From NCBI GenBank assembly GCA_964404205.1, contig CAYOJD010000124.1, positions 1 through 8,467 of the forward strand: 8,467 nucleotides of DNA. Reading direction: 5' to 3'. Below the pieces are notes generated by a model that was given only the letters and a program-made list of their open reading frames with translations, made no database searches and was not told the origin of the DNA. This DNA comes from CAZWBR01 sp964404205 (GTDB taxonomy: Bacteria; Bacteroidota; Bacteroidia; Bacteroidales; Prolixibacteraceae). Position numbers and translations under genes: made by a program. This document shows, one piece after another, positions 1-6,139 of the stretch (the first letter of the stretch is position 1; each line of letters begins with the position of its first letter).

Positions 1-330
1 AATGAACTCTGGATTCAGGTCGCCAATCCCAGTCAGCATGGCTGGAGCATCGCTACCGAAAGAGCAAAAGCCAGCATGGCCGAATACGAAATCATGATCA
101 ATTACCGGAAGAGTGGCACAAAATACTTCCCGTCGTTTACCAAAATGGTGAGCCGCGAAACGAGTACCAACCAAAACAGTGGGGCAACCCAAACCGTCAC
201 TTCCGAAAGCTATTTGCTTCCCCTTTCTACGGAAACACTCCGGCCAAAATTGCTCGACAAACGCGACTATTACAGCGAAGTGCCATTCAACAAAAATTTC
301 TGGGAGAGTTTCACCCTCGCAGTCGAATAA
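1..330 (+). CDS. C-terminal part of a protein resembling Bacteroidota carboxypeptidase-regulatory-like domain proteins (5' end outside window)
   Basis: The reading frame is open from base 1 to a TAA at 328-330, giving about 109 residues. The first internal ATG at 76 is not a convincing start, because the codons before it read through as ordinary protein (NELWIQVANPSQHGWSIATERAK). The fragment has alternating beta-strand-like stretches (YEIMINYRKSGTKYFPSFTK). It ends in DYYSEVPFNKNFWESFTLAVE. That tail, with a 'DPxFWxxYN'-like finish, reminds me of the C-termini of Bacteroidota envelope proteins that begin with a carboxypeptidase-D regulatory-like domain. This is recall of a pattern, not an alignment, so the family call is weak. 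That the frame is coding is well supported by its codon use and by the absence of stops. The function is unknown. No clear terminator follows in the 93 bases before the next gene, so readthrough into it is possible. Confidence 0.65.
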   Translation, partial: NELWIQVANPSQHGWSIATERAKASMAEYEIMINYRKSGTKYFPSFTKMVSRETSTNQNSGATQTVTSESYLLPLSTETLRPKLLDKRDYYSEVPFNKNFWESFTLAVE

Positions 331-423
331 CCAAAATCCGATTGGCCGAAAATCGTTGTTACATCTCCTGGCATCCTTCGTAAAAAGAGCTGATATCTTC
401 TTCACCCATAAAATCATTTAATC

Positions 424-816
424 ATGGAAAAGATGAGCAACAACGGCCGTGTAATCAACTGGTTCGAAATCCCGGTCCTCGATATGCCCCGCGCCGTAAA
501 GTTTTACGAAGCCACCTTCGATGTTACCCTTGTCCCTTTTGGGATGCCCGGCATGCAAATGTTCTGCTTCCCGGCTGACGATTCGGCTGGTGCCACATCC
601 GGCGCTTTGGTCAAGGAGGAAAGTGTCAAACCCGGAAGTGACGGTGTGACCATTTATCTGAATGCCAACCCCGATATTGCACAGGTGGTCGGCAGGGCTG
701 AAGTTGCAGGAGCACAAATTATCGTCCCTAAAACATTTATCAACGACGAGATTGGCTACTTTGCCATTGTTATCGACAGCGAAGGAAACCGCATCGGCCT
801 GCATGCCGAAAAATAA
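424..816 (+). CDS. VOC family (glyoxalase/bleomycin-resistance fold) protein
   Basis: The product is a complete 130-residue single-domain protein of the vicinal oxygen chelate superfamily. Two beta-alpha-beta-beta-beta modules are recognisable. The first, about residues 11-62, begins INWFEIPVLDMPRAVKFYEATF, a typical VOC opening with the pairing helix. The second, about residues 74-127, ends with FAIVIDSEGNRIGLH, the usual last strand in which a Glu or His often binds metal. The length fits one-domain VOC proteins. Family members include glyoxalases, dioxygenases and antibiotic-binding proteins, and this class is usually left as 'VOC family protein', so no substrate can be named. Expected to be cytosolic; no signal peptide is present. 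The start at 424 is the first ATG, and a second ATG at 433 is possible; neither has a clear ribosome binding site. It is followed after 68 bases by the GNAT gene on the same strand, which suggests co-transcription. Confidence 0.88.
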   Translation: MEKMSNNGRVINWFEIPVLDMPRAVKFYEATFDVTLVPFGMPGMQMFCFPADDSAGATSGALVKEESVKPGSDGVTIYLNANPDIAQVVGRAEVAGAQIIVPKTFINDEIGYFAIVIDSEGNRIGLHAEK

Positions 817-884
817 ATCCTGCTTTGTATTGAAGTGCTTTTCGTTGAAAAATGGTGATATTCGTCCAAAATATTTGTGACGAA

Positions 885-1307
885 ATGGAATTGCACATTC
901 AAACCGATTGCCGGAACATCGATTGGGAGGTAGTGAGCCAAACCCTTCGGCAGGTGGGCATGGCCTGGTGGGAAGCCGGGAAAGAGGAGAGCATTTTTAA
1001 AGCCAGTCAGGCAGTTGTCTTTATTTTCGAAGGAGAAAAACTAATCGGATTTGGAAGGGCAATCTCCGACAGGCTTATTCAGGCCGCGCTTTACGATGTG
1101 GCCGTTGTTCCCGAATACCAAAAGAGAGGTATTGGCCGAGTCATCATCGAAAACCTTTGCCACCAGCTGCCCGGTTGCAATATCATTCTCTATGCCGCAC
1201 CCGGGAAAGAAACCTTTTACCGGAAACTTGGCTTTAGCCGGATGCTTACCGGCATGGCCCTCTTCACCGATGCCCGCAGCAAACGCGAAAGGGGATTTAC
1301 AGACTAG
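885..1307 (+). CDS. GNAT family N-acetyltransferase
   Basis: The product is a 140-residue cytosolic GNAT-fold protein predicted to transfer an acetyl group from acetyl-CoA to an amine; the acceptor is unknown. The acetyl-CoA pyrophosphate loop (motif A) is clear at residues 74-84, VVPEYQKRGIG, with the Q-x-x-G-x-G/A-type pattern. It is preceded by the central strand ALYDVAVV. Motif B is seen as FYRKLGF at residues 111-117. The N-terminal DWEVVSQTLRQVGM and the IGFGRAISD strand match a small bacterial GNAT subgroup of about 140 residues. I chose ATG 885 over the in-frame ATG at 852 because the protein then begins MELHIQTDCRNIDW, right at the first expected strand. The extra 11 residues from 852 would be a non-homologous tail. 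The gene ends 12 bases before the stop of the opposing deacetylase gene, with no evident terminator between them. Confidence 0.9.
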   Translation: MELHIQTDCRNIDWEVVSQTLRQVGMAWWEAGKEESIFKASQAVVFIFEGEKLIGFGRAISDRLIQAALYDVAVVPEYQKRGIGRVIIENLCHQLPGCNIILYAAPGKETFYRKLGFSRMLTGMALFTDARSKRERGFTD

Positions 1308-1319
1308 ACGTTGTTTCCC

Positions 1320-2258
1320 CTATCGAGGATAGATAGCCTCTTTGATTTGTTTCCAGGTAACCAGAATAATACCATTCTCTTTCAATGCCTGTTTAAACTC
1401 GGCCGAAGCCATCACCTCCCAGTCGTTTTTTCGCCATAGCGAACCGTAATCCCGATGGCCATCAGCGATTGCCTGCATTTCGGCATCGTCAGCCGAAAGG
1501 TGCACAATGATTTCATTCAAGCCCGGCTTCAGTTGTGAAACCGCTTTCAGGTAAGGCTCGCTCCACGTTGCGGTAATCATTTCAGGCGAAAGCATAAAAA
1601 GATTATCCAGCAACACCGCGTTTTTACCCATCAATGCTTTGGTTTCGGGGGGCAACATGGCCGTATATACCGATGGAAAAAGATAAGGCAGGCGATATTC
1701 ATTGGCTATTTTCAAATAAACTTTCAACAATTCGGGATTGAAAAGCGCACTGCCCATATGGTTATCGATATGGGTTGGCTCAATACCATAAGCTTTAGCC
1801 CTTTCAATCTGCGCCCGCATCTCTTTCTCCACCTCGTCGGGACGTGCTTTGGCCCCAACCTCTTCCACCGTGGCATACATCATTCCATTGCCGTTGAGCA
1901 AGCTGGGAATCTCGTCCGACGATGAAACACCGTCCCATTGGTAGTGTTTCCATTCTGCCGTGAAAGTGAGATGGACACCCACATCCAGCCCTGGGTTCTC
2001 TCTAACAAAAGCGGCAATTTCGGCAAACCACGGACAAGGAACCATCACACTGCCCGAAGTGATATCACCATTCGGGAAAGCTTTCATATAGGCAAGATTC
2101 GTGGAATGCGACAGTCCCATATCGTCGCCATGGATAATAAGCAATTTGGAATGAGCCGGATAACCCAGCAGCTCGGCCAGCGTCTTTGGCTGGGCCATCA
2201 TGGCCAGTGGGATAACGACCAACATCAGCACGACAGCAACAATTATAATCTTTTTCAT
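1320..2258 (-). CDS. Secreted ChbG/YdjC-type (polysaccharide deacetylase family) hydrolase
   Basis: The product is a 312-residue protein with an N-terminal signal peptide (MKKIIIVAVVLMLVVIPLAMMAQ, probable cleavage after MMA or MAQ). The mature part is a YdjC/ChbG-like domain. The metal-site signatures are present: HGDDMG at residues 43-48 (the Asp pair), VGVHL with His96, and THIDNH with His163 and His167, equivalent to the ligands of chitooligosaccharide deacetylase. A conserved late histidine lies in IVHLSADD (His253). By family knowledge these enzymes remove acetyl groups from short oligosaccharides such as chitobiose. Here the substrate is not known, and export suggests action in the periplasm or outside the cell. 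No lipobox cysteine is seen. The frame extends upstream to an ATG at 2294, but starting at 2258 puts the signal peptide at the true N-terminus. It is convergent with the GNAT gene and divergent from the ThuA gene. Confidence 0.88.
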   Translation of the reverse strand: MKKIIIVAVVLMLVVIPLAMMAQPKTLAELLGYPAHSKLLIIHGDDMGLSHSTNLAYMKAFPNGDITSGSVMVPCPWFAEIAAFVRENPGLDVGVHLTFTAEWKHYQWDGVSSSDEIPSLLNGNGMMYATVEEVGAKARPDEVEKEMRAQIERAKAYGIEPTHIDNHMGSALFNPELLKVYLKIANEYRLPYLFPSVYTAMLPPETKALMGKNAVLLDNLFMLSPEMITATWSEPYLKAVSQLKPGLNEIIVHLSADDAEMQAIADGHRDYGSLWRKNDWEVMASAEFKQALKENGIILVTWKQIKEAIYPR

Positions 2259-2389
2259 ACTCAGGTTTTGTGTTGATTCCGAAATAGTTGCCATTACTGG
2301 CAGAAAAGGCTAAAATTAAGCTATTTTCAGAATTATTTGCATAATATTTGTATGGGTCATCGCAATATCCGTTACCAACTATCAACTTT
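2259..2389. promoter_or_regulatory. Divergent intergenic region between the deacetylase and ThuA genes, with weak -7-like elements
   Basis: This AT-rich spacer of 131 bases must hold the promoters of both flanking genes, which point away from each other. On the + strand, AATATTTG at 2343-2350 matches seven of eight positions of the Bacteroidota -7 consensus TAnnTTTG (counting n as a match), about 40 bases before the ThuA start. On the - strand the reverse complement of 2311-2318 reads TAATTTTA, also near the consensus, about 50 bases before the deacetylase start. No convincing -33 TTTG was found at the proper spacing for either, so the exact elements are tentative. No clear operator palindrome was seen. 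Confidence 0.3.
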
Positions 2390-3244
2390 ATGAAAACTTC
2401 CAGAAGACTGGTTCTGCTGACATTGCTCACCGTAGCCGTTTCAACCCTTCTATTCGGTCAGGGAAAGCCGCCCCGGTTCCATGTGATTGCTTTTTATACT
2501 GCCAAAAACGACCAGGCCCATATCAGTTTTGTCCACGAAGCCAACCGATGGTTTTTATCGATTGCCGACCAGTATCATTTTGCATACGATTCGACCAACA
2601 ACTGGAAAAACCTCAACAGCAACTTTCTGGCCAAATATCAGGTGGTCATCTTTCTCGATACCCGTCCCGAAAAGCCTGAACAGCGGGTTGCTTTCGAAAC
2701 TTACATGAAAAACGGCGGGGCCTGGATCGGGTTCCACTTTGCCGCTTTCGCCCTCAACGGCTCTACCTATCCGCAAGATTGGAACTGGTATCATCATGAT
2801 TTTCTGGGCTCGGGTGAGTACAAAGGCAACACCTGGCGCCCCACACCTGCCCTGCTGCTTACCGAAGATCGCCGCCATCCGGCCACCAAGAGTTTGCCAA
2901 AAACCTTTACCGCCTCGGCCAACGAATGGTACAGCTGGAAAAACGACCTGCGTAAAAACCCCAACATCAAAATACTGCTTTCTGTCGACCCCTCCAGCTT
3001 CCCGCTCGGAACAGGACCCAAACCGCACGAAGTTTGGCACAACGGCGACTATCCGGTTGCTTGGACCAATATTCAGTACAGGATGCTCTATATCAACATG
3101 GGGCATAATGATATCGATTACGAAAACAAAGGCAACAAAGAACTCTCGCATACCTTTGCCAACAAAATTCAAAACCGGCTGATTATTGATGGATTGCAGT
3201 GGCTCGGAAACCCACGTAGCCGCATGGCCGTAAAACGCCAATAA
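2390..3244 (+). CDS. Secreted ThuA-like domain protein
   Basis: The product is 284 residues: an N-terminal signal peptide (MKTSRRLVLLTLLTVAVSTLLFGQ, about 24 residues) followed by one ThuA-like domain over about residues 28-272. Recognisable family blocks include YQVVIFLDTRPEKPEQRVAF (83-102), NGGAWIGFH (108-116), WYHHDFLGS (133-141), HPATKSLP (163-170), NEWYSW (178-183) and HEVWHNGDYPVAWT (213-226). The final YINMGHNDIDY strand is also present. ThuA is named for a trehalose-utilisation locus and has a glutamine-amidotransferase-like fold, but its biochemical role is poorly defined; in Bacteroidota these domains often occur in exported proteins of sugar metabolism. The upstream in-frame TTG at 2348 is rejected as the start because ATG 2390 begins exactly at the signal peptide. 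It is divergent from the ChbG-type deacetylase gene. The ATPase gene follows after 93 bases and appears to have its own promoter. Confidence 0.9.
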   Translation: MKTSRRLVLLTLLTVAVSTLLFGQGKPPRFHVIAFYTAKNDQAHISFVHEANRWFLSIADQYHFAYDSTNNWKNLNSNFLAKYQVVIFLDTRPEKPEQRVAFETYMKNGGAWIGFHFAAFALNGSTYPQDWNWYHHDFLGSGEYKGNTWRPTPALLLTEDRRHPATKSLPKTFTASANEWYSWKNDLRKNPNIKILLSVDPSSFPLGTGPKPHEVWHNGDYPVAWTNIQYRMLYINMGHNDIDYENKGNKELSHTFANKIQNRLIIDGLQWLGNPRSRMAVKRQ

Positions 3245-3301
3245 CCGCTTTTTAAAACGGGTAACCTCGGGTTTTTCAAGGAAAATATCCTCTGAAAATG
3301 T

Positions 3302-3309
3302 TATTTTTG
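3302..3309 (+). promoter_or_regulatory. Candidate Bacteroidota -7 promoter element for the ATPase gene
   Basis: TATTTTTG fits the Bacteroidota sigma-ABfr -7 consensus TAnnTTTG at every fixed position. It lies 28 bases upstream of the ATPase ATG, so a transcript starting about 7 bases downstream would have a leader of roughly 22 nucleotides. A -33 TTTG at the usual 19-21 base spacing is not present; the nearest T-rich stretch, TTTTTC at 3272-3277, is somewhat too far away. The site is plausible but unproven. Confidence 0.4.
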
Positions 3310-3337
3310 TGCATAGAACCATCAACTTATTCGACAC

Positions 3338-6052
3338 ATGGAAACAGGCTCACGTTTGTGGCATCATTTAGACAGCAAGGTAATAACCGACCATTACAAT
3401 ACTGACCCCGAAAAAGGGCTGAGCAGCGCCGACGTTACAGCCCGGCAGGCCAAATACGGGCGGAATATTATTGCCCAGGGCAAACGCAAAAGTGCGATTG
3501 TCAGGTTTCTGCTGCAATTTCATAACCCGCTGATATATATCCTTCTCTTCTCGGCCACGGTAGCACTGCTAATGGGTAGTCTTATCGACTCCATCATTAT
3601 CTATGGCGTCGTGCTTATCAATGCCATCATCAGTTTTATTCAGGAAGACAAAGCCGAAAAAGCCATCTCCTCCCTGTCGGGCTCTCTGGTAACCAACGCA
3701 GCCGTTGTGCGCGATGGCGTATCGCAAAGTGTCGATGCCCGCGAACTGGTTCCGGGCGACATTGTGCTGCTGGCCTCCGGCGCAAAAGTTCCGGCCGACC
3801 TTCGGTTAATTAAAAACCGGGACCTGCAAGTGGTTGAAGGAGTATTGACCGGCGAGTCAGCCCCGGTCGAAAAAGATTCTACCGTTCTGCTCGAAGAGAA
3901 AACCCAACTGGGCGACCGCATCAATATGGCCTACGCCTCCACGCTGGTTACCTATGGGCAGGCTACCGGCATCGTGGTCGAAACAGGAAATACCACCGAG
4001 ATAGGTAAAATCTCGCAAATGCTCAGTCAGGCCGAAAACCTCGAAACCCCGCTAACCATCAAGTTTCAGGAATTCAGCAAAATGATTACCTATGTCATTA
4101 TCGGTTTCGCGCTGGTAGCCATTGCCGTTGGCTATTTCCGCGAAGGAACCCTTTCGCAGCAGTCGTTGCTGCAAAGCATTGCACTGGCGGTGGGGGCCAT
4201 CCCCGAAGGGTTACCGGCAGCCATCACCATTACACTGGCCATTGGCGTAGGACGGATGGCCCAACGCAAAGTGATTATCCGCAAGCTGCCGGCTGTCGAA
4301 ACATTGGGTAGCACCACGGTTATCTGCTCCGACAAAACCGGTACCATCACCAAAAACCAAATGACCGTTAAACACATCTATGCCGGTGGAAAAATGTTCG
4401 ATGTCGACGGGACAGGATATGCTCCGAAAGGCGATATCACTTTCGAAGGGATAAAAGTCGACAGCAGCGACGAAACGACACTGCGCGAATGTCTGGTAGC
4501 CGGATTGCTCTGCAACGACAGTCGTCTGGTCGATAACGAAGGTATTTACGAAATTCATGGCGACCCTACCGAAGGGGCACTTATTGTCGCAGCCGAAAAA
4601 GAGGGCATGACCTACGATGCGATGCTAAAGCAGTTGCCGCGCGTCGATGCCATCCCGTTCGAGTCGCAGTATCAATACATGGCTACCCTTCACCGCAACA
4701 GTGAACAATCGGTGGTTTATGTGAAAGGGTCGCTCGAAGCCCTGCTTATCCGCAGCGATAAAATGGTCGACGAAAAAGGCCAGGCCATTGCCATCGATAA
4801 AAAGGCCATCACCGAAGCGGCCGCATCGCTCTCCAAAAACGGAATCAGGGTGTTGACCATTGCCCGATTGCATGTGGACAGCACGATGGAACGGCTCGAC
4901 CACGAACATCTCGAAAAAGGGTTGACCGTGATTGGTTTACAAGGGATGATTGACCCCCCGCGACAGGAAGTTATCGAAAGTGTTGCCTACTGCAAACGGG
5001 CCGGCATCGATGTAAAAATGATTACCGGCGACCATGTGCTCACCGCAGTTGCCATAGGCGAACAAATTGGCCTTTTCGACCACAGCGCTCCCCACGGCGC
5101 GCTCACCCACCTCAGCGGGAAAGAGCTCGAAGAGATGGACGATGCCACCTTGCTGAAAAATCTGAAAACCCTGAAAGTATTTGCCAGAGTAACCCCCGAA
5201 CAAAAGTTGCGACTGGTAAAACTGCTGCAAACCCAATCGAATATCGTGGCCATGACCGGCGACGGCGTGAACGATGCCCCGGCACTGAAACAGGCCAATA
5301 TCGGGGTGGCTATGGCCATTACCGGTACCGATGTATCGAAAGAGGCCGCCGACATTGTACTCACCGACGATAACTTTGCCTCTATCTATGCCGCCGTTGA
5401 AGAGGGACGCGCCGTGTACGACAACCTGGTAAAAATTATCATGTGGACATTGCCTACCAATATTGGCATCGGGCTTATTATCCTTACCGCCGTTTTCCTC
5501 AATATCGAACTGCCCATTATGCCAAGCCAAATCCTCTGGATTAACATGACCATGGCCGGCGTTCTGGGGCTAACCCTCGCCTTCGAGCCGCAACTGCCCG
5601 GCATTATGGAACGCAACCCACGCGACAGCTCTGCTCCTATCCTCTCGAAAACCATTATCTGGCGCACCATATTTGTCGGGGCACTGATGACAGTCGTCGC
5701 GTTTCTACTCTACCAGTACATCATGAAATATACAGGCGAAAGCATCGATGTGGCGCGCACCATCGTGGTGAACACCATTGTAGGCATTGGTATTTTCTAT
5801 CTGTTAAGCTGTCGTTCGGGCAAGAGTGCTTTCCGCCAGTTAAACCTCCGCTCCAATCCAATGTTGCTACCCGGCATTTCGATGATGATAGCGCTTCAGG
5901 CAATTTTTACCTATGTGCCGTTTATGCATACCATTTTCCACGGGGCTGCCGTCGAACTGAACTGGATAGGTGCAATTGCCGGGGCATCGTTTGCCACTTT
6001 TTTGGTTATCGAGTTGTATAAAGTTATCGAAAACTATTTCAGCAAAAGTTAA
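3338..6052 (+). CDS. Cation-translocating P-type ATPase (P2/Ca2+-ATPase-like, ion unknown)
   Basis: The 904-residue protein is a full-length inner-membrane pump with the P2 ATPase plan: N-terminal cation-ATPase domain (about 5-70), ten predicted membrane helices, and A, P and N domains. Key motifs are the TGES loop (171-174), PEGLP in M4 with Glu290, the phosphorylation motif DKTGTIT with Asp332, the nucleotide-domain KGSLEA with Lys463, and the hinge TGDGVND with Asp642 and Asp646. It therefore should hydrolyse ATP through an aspartyl-phosphate and move a cation. What it moves is unclear. Compared with SERCA, the M5 glutamate position is Ile711 (TNIGIG), the M6 aspartate position is Ala740 (WINMTMAGVLG), and M8 has no acidic residue. 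Glu290 in M4, Asn708 in M5 and Asn736 in M6 remain. Sequence similarity to Ca2+ pumps is strong, but a Ca2+ label would be unsafe. The gene is monocistronic by context: a candidate promoter precedes it and a strong terminator follows. Confidence 0.95.
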   Translation: METGSRLWHHLDSKVITDHYNTDPEKGLSSADVTARQAKYGRNIIAQGKRKSAIVRFLLQFHNPLIYILLFSATVALLMGSLIDSIIIYGVVLINAIISFIQEDKAEKAISSLSGSLVTNAAVVRDGVSQSVDARELVPGDIVLLASGAKVPADLRLIKNRDLQVVEGVLTGESAPVEKDSTVLLEEKTQLGDRINMAYASTLVTYGQATGIVVETGNTTEIGKISQMLSQAENLETPLTIKFQEFSKMITYVIIGFALVAIAVGYFREGTLSQQSLLQSIALAVGAIPEGLPAAITITLAIGVGRMAQRKVIIRKLPAVETLGSTTVICSDKTGTITKNQMTVKHIYAGGKMFDVDGTGYAPKGDITFEGIKVDSSDETTLRECLVAGLLCNDSRLVDNEGIYEIHGDPTEGALIVAAEKEGMTYDAMLKQLPRVDAIPFESQYQYMATLHRNSEQSVVYVKGSLEALLIRSDKMVDEKGQAIAIDKKAITEAAASLSKNGIRVLTIARLHVDSTMERLDHEHLEKGLTVIGLQGMIDPPRQEVIESVAYCKRAGIDVKMITGDHVLTAVAIGEQIGLFDHSAPHGALTHLSGKELEEMDDATLLKNLKTLKVFARVTPEQKLRLVKLLQTQSNIVAMTGDGVNDAPALKQANIGVAMAITGTDVSKEAADIVLTDDNFASIYAAVEEGRAVYDNLVKIIMWTLPTNIGIGLIILTAVFLNIELPIMPSQILWINMTMAGVLGLTLAFEPQLPGIMERNPRDSSAPILSKTIIWRTIFVGALMTVVAFLLYQYIMKYTGESIDVARTIVVNTIVGIGIFYLLSCRSGKSAFRQLNLRSNPMLLPGISMMIALQAIFTYVPFMHTIFHGAAVELNWIGAIAGASFATFLVIELYKVIENYFSKS

Positions 6053-6070
6053 TTCAGGCTATTTCTCCCT

Positions 6071-6127
6071 AAAAAATAAAACCACTGCCGTAAGTTTTAT
6101 CGCACAACTTATAGCAGTGGCTTTTTT
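6071..6127. terminator. Bidirectional rho-independent terminator between the ATPase and glutamine synthetase-like genes
   Basis: CCACTGC at 6082-6088 pairs with GCAGTGG at 6114-6120. Inside it, after a CG/TA mismatch step, TAAGTT at 6091-6096 pairs with AACTTA at 6106-6111, leaving a nine-base loop. The stem is followed by CTTTTTT (6121-6127) for the + strand. It is preceded by an A-rich run (AAAAAATAAAA, 6071-6081) that becomes a T-run for the - strand. It sits 18 bases after the ATPase stop codon and 13 bases beyond the stop of the opposing gene, so it serves both convergent genes. Confidence 0.88.
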
Positions 6128-6139
6128 GTTTGGCATACC

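Noticed and set aside
418..804. 128-codon open frame on the - strand opposite the VOC gene
   Set aside because: It mirrors the VOC gene almost exactly and has no motif of its own.
852..884. Upstream ATG that would lengthen the GNAT protein by 11 residues
   Set aside because: The extra residues (MVIFVQNICDE) do not fit the domain, which begins well at ATG 885.
3245..3300. Possible terminator after the ThuA gene (AACC-TCG-GGTT then TTT)
   Set aside because: The stem is only four pairs and the T-run is short, so it is too weak to annotate.
2555..3337. 260-codon open frame on the - strand opposite the ThuA gene
   Set aside because: It lies antisense to a protein with clear ThuA blocks, its translation has no recognisable motif, and its start falls in the promoter region of the ATPase gene. 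It is a by-product of the codon bias of the real gene.
4331..4351. DKTGTIT in place of the usual DKTGTLT in the ATPase
   Set aside because: Ile at this position is within the accepted variation of the P-type ATPase signature and does not suggest loss of activity.
4937..5530. 197-codon open frame on the - strand inside the ATPase gene
   Set aside because: It is antisense to the conserved P-domain and hinge motifs; the translation is low in plausible secondary structure and shows no family signal.
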